A DNA stretch of 64,000 nt from Enterococcus hulanensis. Its GTDB lineage: Bacteria; Bacillota; Bacilli; Lactobacillales; Enterococcaceae. The notes below the pieces were generated by a model. That model was not told the origin of the DNA and searched no databases. It saw nothing but the letters and a program-made list of their open reading frames with translations. Shown in pieces: positions 1-8,997 of the stretch. The translations under genes were made by a program, and so were the position numbers. How positions within the stretch are numbered: the stretch's first letter is position 1; each line of letters opens with the position of its first letter. The DNA is taken from contig NZ_BJED01000016.1 of the NCBI RefSeq assembly GCF_005405485.1, positions 1 through 64,000 on the forward strand, written 5' to 3'.

Positions 1-1
1 A

Positions 2-3000
2 GCAACGAAACCATCTGATCCGACGAAAGCGGGTTATGACTTTACTGGTTGGTATAAGGATAAAGCTTGTAAAGAAGCATTCGACTTCGATAAAGAAGTG
101 ATTACAGAAGCGACAACGATCTATGCCGGTTGGGAAGCAAAAGCGAAAGAGAAATTTGATGTAACGTTTGAAACAGATGGCGGTTCATCAGTTTCAAAAC
201 AAACTGTAGAAGATGGAAATAAAGCAAGTAAACCATCCGATCCAACGAAGGCCGGTTACGACTTTACTGGTTGGTACAAGGATGCAGGCTGTACGGAAGC
301 ATTCGATTTTGACACCGAAGCGATCACGGAAGCGACAACAATCTACGCTGGTTGGAAAGCTAAGGCGAAAGAGAAATTCGATGTGACATTCGAAACGGAT
401 GGCGGCTCATCAGTTGCGAAACAAACTGTAGAAGATGGAGCGAAAGCAAGTAAACCATCTAATCCGACAAAAGCGGGCTACGATTTCACTGGCTGGTATA
501 AAGATAAAGATTGTAAGGAAGCATTCGACTTCGATAAAGAAGTGATTACGGAAGCGACGACAATCTACGCAGGCTGGAAAGCAAAAGCGAAAGAGAAATT
601 CGATGTAACGTTCGAAACGGACGGCGGTTCAGCTGTTGCGAAACAAACAGTAGAAGATGGAAATAAAGCCACAAAACCATCTGATCCAACAAAAGCGGGT
701 TACGATTTCACCGGCTGGTATAAGGATAAAGATTGTAAAGAAGTATTCGACTTTGATAAAGAAGTGATTACGAAAGCGACAACAATCTACGCAGGTTGGA
801 AAGCTAAGGCGAAAGAGAAATTCGATGTGACATTCGAAACGGATGGCGGCTCATCAGTTGCGAAACAAACAGTAGAAGATGGAAGTAAAGCAAGTAAACC
901 ATCCGATCCAACGAAAGCAGGTTATGACTTTACCGGTTGGTATAAGGATGCAGGCTGCACGGAAGCATTCGATTTTGACACTGAAGTCATCACGGAAGCG
1001 ACGACAATCTACGCAGGTTGGAAAGCGAAGGCGAAAGAGAAATTTGATGTAACGTTTGAAACCGATGGTGGTTCAGCTGTTGCGAAACAAACAGTAGAAG
1101 ATGGAAGTAAAGCCAATAAACCATCCGATCCAACGAAAGCGGGCTACGACTTTACCGGTTGGTATAAGGATAAAGATTGTAAAGAAGTATTCAACTTTGA
1201 CACTGAGGTCATTACGGAAGCGACGACAATCTATGCTGGTTGGAAAGCAAAAGCGAAAGAGAAATTTGATGTAACGTTTGAAACCGATGGTGGTTCAGCT
1301 GTTGCGAAACAAACAGTAGAAGATGGAAGTAAAGCAAGTAAACCTTCTGATCCAACAAAAGCGGGTTACGACTTTACCGGTTGGTATAAGGATAAAGCTT
1401 GTAAAGAAGCATTCGACTTTGACACTGAAGTCATCACGGAGGCGACGACAATCTATGCAGGCTGGAAGGCGAAGGAAAAATTCGATGTAACGTTCGAAAC
1501 GGATGGCGGTTCATCAGTTTCGAAACAAACAGTAGAAGATGGAGCGAAAGCAAGTAAACCATCTAATCCGACAAAAGCGGGGTACGATTTCACCGGTTGG
1601 TACAAGGATGCAGGTTGCACGGAAGCATTCGATTTTGACACTGAAGTGATCACAGAAGCGACGACAATCTATGCTGGTTGGAAAGCAAAAGAGAAATTCG
1701 ATGTAACGTTTGAAACCGATGGTGGTTCAGCTGTTGCGAAACAAACAGTAGAAGATGGAAGTAAAGCAATTAAACCATCCGATCCAACGAAAGCAGGTTA
1801 CGACTTTACTGGTTGGTACAAGGATGCAGGCTGTACGGAAGTATTCGATTTTGACACCGAAGTGATCACAGAAGCGACAACAATCTACGCTGGTTGGAAA
1901 GCAAAAGCGAAAGAGAAATTTGATGTAACGTTTGAAACAGATGGTGGTTCATCAGTTTCAAAACAAACAGTAGAAGATGGAAGTAAAGCTACAAAACCAT
2001 CTGATCCAACAAAAGCAGGGTACGATTTCACCGGTTGGTACAAGGATGCAGGCTGCACGGAAGCATTCGACTTTGACACCGAAGTGATCACAGAAGCGAC
2101 AACGATCTATGCCGGTTGGGAAGTGAAAGCGAAAGCGAAGTTTGATGTTGTATTTGACAGTAATGGCGGTTCCGCTGTTACAAAACAAACGATAGAAGAC
2201 GGTAGTAAAGCAACGAAGCCGTCCGATCCAACGAAAGCCGGTTATATTTTTGAAGGCTGGTATAAGGAACAAACTTTCTTAACTCCGTTTGATTTTACTA
2301 ATGAAACGATTACTGAGAATGTGACACTTTATGCCAAATGGAAGCAGGAAGATATCACAATTCCTAGCCATCAAGTTACTTTTGAGTTGGATAATGGAGA
2401 CGCACCGATTAAACAAGAAGTGCAAGATGGAGAGAAATTAACTCGCCCACAAGATCCAACAAAATCAGGGTATAAATTTGCAGGTTGGTATAAAGATTCT
2501 CAACACACTCAAGTCTTTGATTTTGACAAAGAAACAATTTCTTCTAGTTTGTCATTATATGCAAAATGGGAAAAACTTGAAGAGTATAAAGTAATCTTTG
2601 ATACAGCTGGCGGTGATCCGCTTAATGATCAACTCGTATTGGAAGGCGATTGTGCCGTTGCACCAGCTGATCCGACAAGACCTGGCTATGTTTTTGTTGG
2701 TTGGTATAAAGATGCCAATGGTTTGGAGGAGTTCGACTTCACGAAAGAAATTTCTGAAGATACGATTATCTACGCGCTTTGGGAGCAAGAAACTTATCAA
2801 GTAGATTATCAAACGAATGGCGGCGATGAGATTGCTTCAGAAATCGTCAATAGCAGCGAAACCTTCACGAAGCCACAAGATCCAAGCCGAACAGGTTACA
2901 CATTTGCAGGCTGGTACACGGACAAAGACTTAACAAAAGCGTATGATTTCAATACGCCGGCGACAGGTAACTTAGTCTTGTATGCAAAATGGGAAAAAAC

Positions 3001-3637
3001 TGTGGAAACGAACTATACGGTAACGTATGAAGTGAACGGCGGAAGTAAAGTTGACTCAGAAACAGTTAAGAAAGACGCACTGTTCACGAAGCCAAAAGAT
3101 CCAAGTCGAACAGGCTACACATTTGCAGGCTGGTACACGGACAAAGACTTAACAAAAGCGTATGATTTCAATACGCCAGCGACAGGTAACTTAGTCTTGT
3201 ATGCAAAATGGGAGCAAGCTGTGGAAACAGAATATACGGTGACGTATGAAGTGAACGGCGGAAGTGAAGTTGCTTCGGAAACAGTTAAGAAAGATGCACT
3301 GTTCACGAAGCCAAAAGATCCAAGTCGAACAGGCTACACATTTGCAGGTTGGTACACCGATAAAGAATTGACTCAAGCCTATGATTTCGCTACACCAGCG
3401 ACAAGTGATATCACTTTGTATGCGAAGTGGGAGAAAAATGGGGCAACAACGGGCAATAACTATAGCGGTGGAAGTAATGGATTCTTTGGAGGCAACCAAT
3501 CCAACTTTGGCAGTGCTTCAAAACAGAAATCTCTTCCAGAAACTGGCTCAGTTCAATCTCCTTATTTGTTATTTACTGGGTTTGTGTTTGTAGGACTTGC
3601 GGCTTTAGCTGTACTGAAACGTAAAAAAATGAAATAA
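2..3637 (+). CDS. LPXTG-anchored surface protein with InlB B-type (Listeria-Bacteroides) repeats, 5' end outside window
   Basis: Cell-wall surface protein, cut by the left window edge; the reading frame is open from base 2, so no start or signal peptide is visible. It is built of about 15 complete repeats of the Flg_new/InlB B-repeat type, each with a GYxFxGWYKD core and a closing IYAGW or LYAKW. Nine near-identical units of 72-74 residues come first, then six more divergent ones. A short Gly/Asn/Ser-rich linker leads to a sortase signal LPETG, a hydrophobic segment and a basic tail (KRKKMK), so it is expected to be covalently linked to peptidoglycan. Such repeats usually act as stalks or spacers in adhesins and internalin-like proteins; the functional N-terminal domain is not in the window. 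A strong terminator follows. The internal antisense reading frames are by-products of the repeats. Confidence 0.93.
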   Translation, partial: ATKPSDPTKAGYDFTGWYKDKACKEAFDFDKEVITEATTIYAGWEAKAKEKFDVTFETDGGSSVSKQTVEDGNKASKPSDPTKAGYDFTGWYKDAGCTEAFDFDTEAITEATTIYAGWKAKAKEKFDVTFETDGGSSVAKQTVEDGAKASKPSNPTKAGYDFTGWYKDKDCKEAFDFDKEVITEATTIYAGWKAKAKEKFDVTFETDGGSAVAKQTVEDGNKATKPSDPTKAGYDFTGWYKDKDCKEVFDFDKEVITKATTIYAGWKAKAKEKFDVTFETDGGSSVAKQTVEDGSKASKPSDPTKAGYDFTGWYKDAGCTEAFDFDTEVITEATTIYAGWKAKAKEKFDVTFETDGGSAVAKQTVEDGSKANKPSDPTKAGYDFTGWYKDKDCKEVFNFDTEVITEATTIYAGWKAKAKEKFDVTFETDGGSAVAKQTVEDGSKASKPSDPTKAGYDFTGWYKDKACKEAFDFDTEVITEATTIYAGWKAKEKFDVTFETDGGSSVSKQTVEDGAKASKPSNPTKAGYDFTGWYKDAGCTEAFDFDTEVITEATTIYAGWKAKEKFDVTFETDGGSAVAKQTVEDGSKAIKPSDPTKAGYDFTGWYKDAGCTEVFDFDTEVITEATTIYAGWKAKAKEKFDVTFETDGGSSVSKQTVEDGSKATKPSDPTKAGYDFTGWYKDAGCTEAFDFDTEVITEATTIYAGWEVKAKAKFDVVFDSNGGSAVTKQTIEDGSKATKPSDPTKAGYIFEGWYKEQTFLTPFDFTNETITENVTLYAKWKQEDITIPSHQVTFELDNGDAPIKQEVQDGEKLTRPQDPTKSGYKFAGWYKDSQHTQVFDFDKETISSSLSLYAKWEKLEEYKVIFDTAGGDPLNDQLVLEGDCAVAPADPTRPGYVFVGWYKDANGLEEFDFTKEISEDTIIYALWEQETYQVDYQTNGGDEIASEIVNSSETFTKPQDPSRTGYTFAGWYTDKDLTKAYDFNTPATGNLVLYAKWEKTVETNYTVTYEVNGGSKVDSETVKKDALFTKPKDPSRTGYTFAGWYTDKDLTKAYDFNTPATGNLVLYAKWEQAVETEYTVTYEVNGGSEVASETVKKDALFTKPKDPSRTGYTFAGWYTDKELTQAYDFATPATSDITLYAKWEKNGATTGNNYSGGSNGFFGGNQSNFGSASKQKSLPETGSVQSPYLLFTGFVFVGLAALAVLKRKKMK
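152..2137 (+). repeat. Nine tandem 222/216-bp repeats inside the surface protein gene
   Basis: Units begin at the codon for the Lys of KFDVTFETDGG at 152, 374, 596, 818, 1040, 1262, 1478, 1694 and 1916. Most are 222 bp; the units starting at 1262 and 1478 are 216 bp because one Lys-Ala pair is missing. They differ mainly at a few swapping positions (AGCTE versus KDCKE, SSVS versus SAVA, NK/AK/SK), as expected from recombination or gene conversion between units. The six repeats after 2138 keep the protein pattern but have diverged at the DNA level. Confidence 0.95.
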
Positions 3638-3651
3638 GATTCAAAAAGGAT

Positions 3652-3690
3652 CGCTTCCCACGTTAATACGAGTGGGAAGCGCCTTTTTTT
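3652..3690 (+). terminator. Rho-independent terminator after the surface protein gene
   Basis: Perfect 10-bp stem (CGCTTCCCAC pairing with GTGGGAAGCG) with a 10-nt loop, followed by a run of seven T. It lies 15 bp after the stop codon. Confidence 0.92.
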
Positions 3691-3935
3691 GTTGGTTAGA
3701 ATTAAGTAGTGATTGATAGGTTGGAAAAAGCAGTTGTGTAGGATAGAAGCGCACTTTTTGAGGTATTTTAGCCAGCTACAAAAAATAAGTTTTTCAACAG
3801 TGTAAAAAAACATAAGCAATCCTTTCTGATGGTGAAGAAAATTTTTCGCTGGAATCGTTTTATCCTAGGCACTAACAGCATCTTGCTTAGCTAATGAGCG
3901 TGACGAAATTTTACATAGAGAAACAAAAAGTAAAC

Positions 3936-3944
3936 TGTTATAAT
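3936..3944 (+). promoter_or_regulatory. Extended -10 promoter of the selenium operon
   Basis: TG-N-TATAAT is present 15 bp before the selD start. No good -35 lies at 16-18 bp (the nearest is TTTACA, 23 bp upstream), so this is an extended -10 type if it is the promoter. The 270 bp between the previous terminator and selD hold no convincing gene. Confidence 0.5.
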
Positions 3945-3958
3945 AGAGGACGTGAAGG

Positions 3959-4993
3959 ATGGTGGAAAGCATGGAGACAATCCAACAATTGATCGTCTGC
4001 GGCGGATGCAATGCAAAAATCGGACCGGGGAATTTAGGAGAGCTGCTGGCGGATTTACCGAAAGCAACGAATGAAAATTTACTGGTGGGTTTTGATTCGA
4101 CAGATGATGCTGCTGTTATTAAACTACGTGATGATTTAGCGATTATTCAAACTTTAGATTTTTTCCCGACGATGGTAACTGATCCTTATCTTTTTGGCAA
4201 AATCGCGGCTGCGAATGCTTTGAGCGATGTCTATGCGATGGGGGGCGAAGTGCTCTCGGCACTGAATATCGTCGCTTTTCCAGAAGAAAAAGACTTAAAT
4301 ATATTAAAAGAAATTTTACGCGGCGGTGCGGAGAAGGTTCAAGAGGCAGGGGCTATCTTAGCTGGCGGGCACTCGATCCATGACCAGTCGGTGAAATACG
4401 GCTTGTCCGTTACCGGCACGATTGATCCAACTAAGATTTATCAAAATAATACTTGTCAATTAGGGGATCATTTGATTTTGACGAAGCCGCTTGGTGTAAG
4501 CATCATTACGGTGGGCTATAGTGCGGAAGAAATCAGCGAAGAGGCATTTGTGAAAGCAACCACGAGCATGGAAACCCTAAATAAATATGCGATGGATATT
4601 ATTCGCAAATACCAAATTAACAGCTGTACGGATGTGACTGGTTTTGGCTTGGCAGGGCATTTGCATGAAATGATGAATGACAAATTCAGCGCTGAAATTC
4701 ATTCAAAAGACCTGCCTTATTTTGAAGAGGCATATCAGGGTGCGAAGGAATTTATCCTCACTGCGGGCGGTCAGCGAAATCGGAACTATATGGAAGAGAA
4801 GATGGATTTCCAAATCAATGATTTCGGGATCGAGGAATTACTATTTGATCCGCAAACGTCTGGCGGGCTGCTGGTCAGTGTGCCAGAGGATGAAGTAGCG
4901 GCTTTGCTGGAGGAATTACAGGCTGCGAATATTCCTGCAAAGGATTTTGGGGTAGTCGTTGAAAAACAAGAAAAAGAATTGATTGTTTACTAG
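3959..4993 (+). CDS. selD: Selenide, water dikinase (selenophosphate synthetase)
   Basis: Makes selenophosphate from selenide and ATP, the selenium donor for Sec-tRNA formation, tRNA selenouridine and selenium cofactors. The 344-residue protein matches the family in length. The N-terminus carries CGGC (Cys14 and Cys17), the position of the catalytic Cys (or Sec) in this family, so this copy is the cysteine form. The Gly-rich GGHSIHD segment and the C-terminal DPQTSGGLL motif are typical of SelD/AIR-synthase-like proteins. ATG at 3959 has GAGGA 8 nt upstream; ATG at 3971 is a possible alternative. It is the first gene of a tight operon with yedF, DUF3343, selB, a desulfurase and selA. Confidence 0.96.
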   Translation: MVESMETIQQLIVCGGCNAKIGPGNLGELLADLPKATNENLLVGFDSTDDAAVIKLRDDLAIIQTLDFFPTMVTDPYLFGKIAAANALSDVYAMGGEVLSALNIVAFPEEKDLNILKEILRGGAEKVQEAGAILAGGHSIHDQSVKYGLSVTGTIDPTKIYQNNTCQLGDHLILTKPLGVSIITVGYSAEEISEEAFVKATTSMETLNKYAMDIIRKYQINSCTDVTGFGLAGHLHEMMNDKFSAEIHSKDLPYFEEAYQGAKEFILTAGGQRNRNYMEEKMDFQINDFGIEELLFDPQTSGGLLVSVPEDEVAALLEELQAANIPAKDFGVVVEKQEKELIVY

Positions 4994-5004
4994 AGAGGAT
5001 GGAT

Positions 5005-5598
5005 ATGATGTTTAAAGTTGATGCTTTAGGAAAAGCTTGTCCGTTACCAGTAATTGAAACGAAAAAGGCGTTGCGTGAGCACGAGGTAGTACAAACGCTG
5101 GTTGATAATGAGATCGCGACACAAAATTTGAAAAAGATGGCGGAACAGCTGGGCTATATTTATCAAATGGATCAAGATGCTCCGAATCATTACACAGTAG
5201 TCATTTCAAAGGCCAATGCGGACCTCACTGAGGAATCGCCTCAAGCTGCTGAACCGCTGGTGACAGTCGATGATTATATCGTGGTGGTGGATACAAACGT
5301 GATGGGACGCGGTTCTGATGAATTAGGGAAAAACCTGTTAAAAGGCTTCATCTATTCATTGACCGAACAAGACGTACTGCCAGAAAAAGTGATTTTCTAT
5401 AATGGCGGGGTGCAATCAGTCGTTGAAGGCTCGGATTCATTAGAAGATCTTCGCGGCTTAGCTGAAAATGGCGTGGAAATTTATGCCTGCGGCGCTTGCT
5501 TGAACTTTTACGAGTTGACTGCGGCTGTTGGTGAAGTGACGAATATGTACCGGATCGTAGAAATGATGCGCCAAGCACCGAAGATCGTTAAACCATAA
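5005..5598 (+). CDS. yedF: YedF-type selenium metabolism protein (TusA-like sulfurtransferase domain plus DsrE-like domain)
   Basis: Found next to selD in selenium-using bacteria and thought to carry or deliver reduced sulfur/selenium; the exact reaction is not established. Residues 1-75 form a TusA-like domain with the LGKACPLPVIETKKAL motif, whose Cys is the likely persulfide/selenide carrier. The C-terminal half is DsrE/DsrF-like and contains a YACGACLNFYEL motif. ATG at 4999 touches the GAGAGG ribosome-binding site, so ATG 5005 (or 5008) is the better start. The gene begins 11 bp after selD. A 98-bp gap with a short hairpin (5645-5666, no T-run) separates it from the next gene. Confidence 0.9.
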   Translation: MMFKVDALGKACPLPVIETKKALREHEVVQTLVDNEIATQNLKKMAEQLGYIYQMDQDAPNHYTVVISKANADLTEESPQAAEPLVTVDDYIVVVDTNVMGRGSDELGKNLLKGFIYSLTEQDVLPEKVIFYNGGVQSVVEGSDSLEDLRGLAENGVEIYACGACLNFYELTAAVGEVTNMYRIVEMMRQAPKIVKP

Positions 5599-5696
5599 AA
5601 GCCTGTAATTATTATTTTAGTTAGATACGGCTTGAACATAAGACTCATTTTTCTTTTGAAAAATGAATACATTAATATGAAAAAGGAGCAGTTTTT

Positions 5697-5963
5697 ATGC
5701 AGACATACGGTGTTGCGTTATTTTATTCAACCCGGGAGGCCATGAAAGCTGAGGAAATCGCGAAGGAAGCCCAACTTGCCGTTCGAATCATTCCCACACC
5801 GGAAAAGATTCATGCTAGTTGCGGCTTTTCTTTGAAATATCCGCTGTCAGAAGAGGCTTCATTGACCTTGTTGCTTGAGGAATCAGGGATTGCTTCGGAG
5901 GGCTTTTATCATGCGACCCAAGAGGGCTTGAAAACAGACTATACGTTGATTCAGAAAGGATAA
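5697..5963 (+). CDS. DUF3343 protein, putative Se/S carrier
   Basis: Small 88-residue protein of the DUF3343 family, which recurs beside selD/yedF in Firmicutes and is described as a putative selenium/sulfur carrier. A single Cys in the [11 protein letters not shown] motif near residue 40 is the conserved feature and the likely acceptor. AAGGAG lies 7 nt before the ATG. The gene ends 4 bp before selB. Its biochemical role is inferred from context only. Confidence 0.82.
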   Translation: MQTYGVALFYSTREAMKAEEIAKEAQLAVRIIPTPEKIHASCGFSLKYPLSEEASLTLLLEESGIASEGFYHATQEGLKTDYTLIQKG

Positions 5964-5967
5964 ATAG

Positions 5968-7857
5968 ATGGCAAATATTGTAATTGGAACGGCAGGGCAT
6001 ATTGACCACGGAAAAACAACGCTGATCAAAGCTTTGACCGGGATCGAAACGGATACAACAAGCGAAGAAAAGAAACGTGGGATGTCGATCAATTTAGGTT
6101 TTGCTTATTTGGATCTGCCAAACAAAAAACGGGTCGGTATCGTGGATGTGCCGGGGCACGAAAAATTCATCAAAAACATGGTCGCTGGGCTGCCGGGGAT
6201 CAATTTAGTCCTGCTGGTGATCGATGCAGCAGAAGGGATCATGCCGCAAACGAAAGAGCATATCGATATTTTGACCTTGTTAGGTATTCGGGATTTCCTG
6301 ATTGTCTTGACGAAGGTGGATACGGTCGATCCTGATTTGAAAGAGTTGGTGATTGAGGATATTCGCGAACAATTAGCAGATACTCCATTGGCGGATGCTG
6401 ATTTGATCGAAACGGATGCGGTAACTGGAACGGGGATCAAGGAATTGCTGGAAAAAATCCAAGAGCATTCGGAAGAGGTGCAGGAGCGTTCAGGCAGCGG
6501 ATCGGCCCGTCTGAATGTGGACCGTGTGTTTAGTGTCAAAGGTTTTGGTACGGTTGTGACGGGAACATTATTAGATGGTTCGATCAATGCAGGCGATGAT
6601 CTGTATCTCTATCCGAGTCAGAAAAAGACGCGGGTGCGTAATATCCAAGTGCATGAAACGGATGTGAAAAATGCGCAGCCGGGACAGCGAACAGCGCTGA
6701 ATTTGGCGAATATCGCGACCGATGAGATTCAGCGGGGCGATGTGTTATCTGTGTCAGAAAAGCTGGAAGATACGTGGATGCTGGATGTAAAGGTTACCTG
6801 CTTGCCTGAAGTCGAAGGCGGAATTGGTCTATGGGATCGGGTGCGGCTATTGATCGGTACCCGAGAAGTGATGGCGCGGACAGTTCCCTTGGGGGTGGAC
6901 TGGATCGGACCGGGCGAGGATGGCTTCTTACAGCTTCGTTTAGAAGAACAAGTCGCGGTTAAAGAGCGTGATCGCTTTATTTTGCGCTCCTATTCACCGA
7001 TGTATACGATCGCAGGCGGCGAGGTTCTGGATGCGGCGCCGCATAAACATCGCCGCTTCAAAATGGAGATTCTGGAAAGCTTAAAGGCGAAAGAAGAAGG
7101 CAGTTTAGACGAATTGATCGCAGATTTCATGGTCAATAAGAAGCAGCCGTTCACTAAGGAAAAGGAATTGCAGGAATACTTAGGGGGTGATCTGGAAGAA
7201 TTGCGGCCGATTTTAACCGAAATGGTCGAAGAGGGCCGCGTACTGGAAACCAAAGTCGGCTATTTGGCTCAAGCAAGCTATCAAAAATTGGTAGATCGCT
7301 CTACTGAGATTTTGGCCGCTTATCATAAGCAATACCGTCTGCGTTTTGGGATGCCTTTAGAAGAATTCCGCTCACGGATGCGGAGCGTCTTAGCTGAAAA
7401 AGAAATTTCAGCTCTGATCGGATTAATGAAGGAAGAATTGGTCAAAGAGGCGAATGACAAAATAGCGTTAGCCGATTTTGAGGTTACCTTCAATAAATAC
7501 CAGCAGGCCGCAAAAGAAAAAATCGAAAAGGCGTTAGCAAAAAATGGCTATACACCAGTCAAAAAAGAAGAATTGTATGATCTGGATAAAAACGCAGAAG
7601 AAGTGTTAGAAGCGTTGAATGGCGAGTCGGTGGTCTTCTTGACCCATGAATATGTGCTGCTAGGAAAAGTATTCGATCAAGCCGTCAAAGAAAGTCAAAA
7701 ATATATTGCAGAGCATGAACAGATGACCTTGGGAGATTTCCGTGACTTTACGAACTCCAGCCGCAAATCGTCGATGTTGATTCTGGAATATATGGATAAG
7801 CAGGAAATCACGAAACGAGTGGAAAATTATCGGATCTTAGGAGAGAAGGGAAAATAA
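5968..7857 (+). CDS. selB: Selenocysteine-specific elongation factor SelB
   Basis: GTPase that brings Sec-tRNA(Sec) to the ribosome at UGA codons next to a SECIS hairpin. The N-terminal third is an EF-Tu-like G domain with GHIDHGKT (residues 9-16), DVPGHE and TKVD. Translation-factor beta-barrel domains follow, and from about residue 370 come winged-helix repeats that bind the SECIS element in known SelB proteins. Length (629 residues) matches family members. The gene lies between DUF3343 (4 bp) and the desulfurase gene, which starts directly after its stop. Its presence means true UGA recoding rather than only selenium use in cofactors. Confidence 0.96.
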   Translation: MANIVIGTAGHIDHGKTTLIKALTGIETDTTSEEKKRGMSINLGFAYLDLPNKKRVGIVDVPGHEKFIKNMVAGLPGINLVLLVIDAAEGIMPQTKEHIDILTLLGIRDFLIVLTKVDTVDPDLKELVIEDIREQLADTPLADADLIETDAVTGTGIKELLEKIQEHSEEVQERSGSGSARLNVDRVFSVKGFGTVVTGTLLDGSINAGDDLYLYPSQKKTRVRNIQVHETDVKNAQPGQRTALNLANIATDEIQRGDVLSVSEKLEDTWMLDVKVTCLPEVEGGIGLWDRVRLLIGTREVMARTVPLGVDWIGPGEDGFLQLRLEEQVAVKERDRFILRSYSPMYTIAGGEVLDAAPHKHRRFKMEILESLKAKEEGSLDELIADFMVNKKQPFTKEKELQEYLGGDLEELRPILTEMVEEGRVLETKVGYLAQASYQKLVDRSTEILAAYHKQYRLRFGMPLEEFRSRMRSVLAEKEISALIGLMKEELVKEANDKIALADFEVTFNKYQQAAKEKIEKALAKNGYTPVKKEELYDLDKNAEEVLEALNGESVVFLTHEYVLLGKVFDQAVKESQKYIAEHEQMTLGDFRDFTNSSRKSSMLILEYMDKQEITKRVENYRILGEKGK

Positions 7858-8982
7858 ATGGGCATTTATTTGGATAATGCCGCCACGACGGCTCAAAAGC
7901 CTGCGGTTGTGGCAGAAGCTGTGACGCAAATTTTGACGGGCGAATATGGAAATCCTTCTCGCGGCGCCCATGGTTACTCGTTGGCGGGCTTTCGTGTGGC
8001 CGAAAAGGCGCGCAATCAGGTGAAGGAGTTGTTTAACGCTGATCAGCGCTACGAGGTTGCTTTTACCAATAATGCGACGGTCTCGTTGAATGAAGTTTTG
8101 AAGGGTTTGATCCATGCGGGGGATCATGTGCTTACGACTTCTTGGGAACACAATTCGGTGCTGCGGCCGTTGTATCAGTTAGAAGCGCAAGGTGCCAGCT
8201 TCGATGTTGTTTCCAGCGAGGCGGTGACGGGTCGTTTGAATTATCAAGAATTTGCTGAAAAAGTTCGACCTGAAACGAAGGCGGTGGTCTGCAATCACGC
8301 CAGCAATGTGACAGGAAATCTGTTAGACCTTGAATGGGTCAAGAATTTCTGCGCGGAACAAGAGCTTTATCTGATTATTGATGCTTCGCAAACGGCGGGC
8401 GTCATACCGATCGATCTCAGTGACGGAAAAATCGCGGCGTTGTGCTTTACGGGGCACAAATCGTTATACGGACCACAAGGGACTGGCGGCGTTTGTCTAT
8501 TGAAGGATTTGCCAGTCGAGCCGGTGATCACTGGCGGCGATGGGATGCAGTCATTTTCAAAGGTGCAGCCGAAGAATCTGCCAACCTTGTTAGAAGCTGG
8601 CACCTTGAACATTCCCGGGATCGCAGGTTTAAGTGCCAGCATCCAGTGGCTGATGGAAAAAGAGCCTGCGGAAAAATTAGGCACTTACTTCTATCAAGAG
8701 CTGCAAAAAATCGCGGGCGTGACGATCTATGGAGATTTCACGAATCCTCGGGTCGATGTTTTTTCAATTAATATCAAAGACGCGGAATCGGCGATCGTCA
8801 GTGATGTGCTGTGGGAAGAATATCAGGTTGCGACGCGTCCGGGGTATCATTGTGCGCCTTTGATGCACGAGGCGTTAGGGACGGCGGATCGCGGAACGGT
8901 TCGTTTGTCATTTTCAAGTTTTACCACTAAGGCTGAGGTCGATACAGTCTTAGCCGCATTACAAAATCTGGCGTTACGCTAA
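7858..8982 (+). CDS. EF2568-type cysteine desulfurase / selenocysteine lyase-like protein
   Basis: PLP-dependent class V aminotransferase-fold enzyme expected to release sulfur from cysteine or selenium from selenocysteine as an enzyme-bound persulfide/selenide. Seen: LDNAATT at the N-terminus, the PLP lysine in FTGHKSLYGPQG, and the catalytic Cys in the GYHCAPLMHEALGT segment. Length is 374 residues. The family was named after the E. faecalis gene that sits beside selD, and the operon position between selB and selA supports a role in feeding selenium to SelD. Whether it prefers Cys or Sec cannot be read from the sequence. No intergenic spacing from selB. Confidence 0.9.
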   Translation: MGIYLDNAATTAQKPAVVAEAVTQILTGEYGNPSRGAHGYSLAGFRVAEKARNQVKELFNADQRYEVAFTNNATVSLNEVLKGLIHAGDHVLTTSWEHNSVLRPLYQLEAQGASFDVVSSEAVTGRLNYQEFAEKVRPETKAVVCNHASNVTGNLLDLEWVKNFCAEQELYLIIDASQTAGVIPIDLSDGKIAALCFTGHKSLYGPQGTGGVCLLKDLPVEPVITGGDGMQSFSKVQPKNLPTLLEAGTLNIPGIAGLSASIQWLMEKEPAEKLGTYFYQELQKIAGVTIYGDFTNPRVDVFSINIKDAESAIVSDVLWEEYQVATRPGYHCAPLMHEALGTADRGTVRLSFSSFTTKAEVDTVLAALQNLALR

Positions 8983-8997
8983 GAAAGCAGGTGGCCT

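Noticed and set aside
152-2137. Regular repeats considered as a CRISPR array
   Set aside because: Units are 216-222 bp, in frame, without spacers, and encode protein repeats.
1453-3499. Several minus-strand open frames under the surface protein gene
   Set aside because: They repeat with the 222-bp period and arise from the repetitive + strand coding sequence; no ribosome-binding sites.
3825-3900. Small frame starting MVKKIFRWNRF upstream of selD
   Set aside because: Only about 21 codons, weak ribosome-binding context, and no conservation can be judged; treated as non-coding.
5645-5666. Hairpin TCATTTTTC/GAAAAATGA between yedF and DUF3343 considered as a terminator
   Set aside because: AT-only short stem without a T-run after it; more likely an RNA processing or stability element, or chance.
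7837-8684. Minus-strand open frames across the desulfurase gene and other long antisense frames under selB, ltaS, xfp and the BglP-like gene
   Set aside because: Shadows of GC-richer third codon positions in real genes; no homology-like motifs and no start signals.
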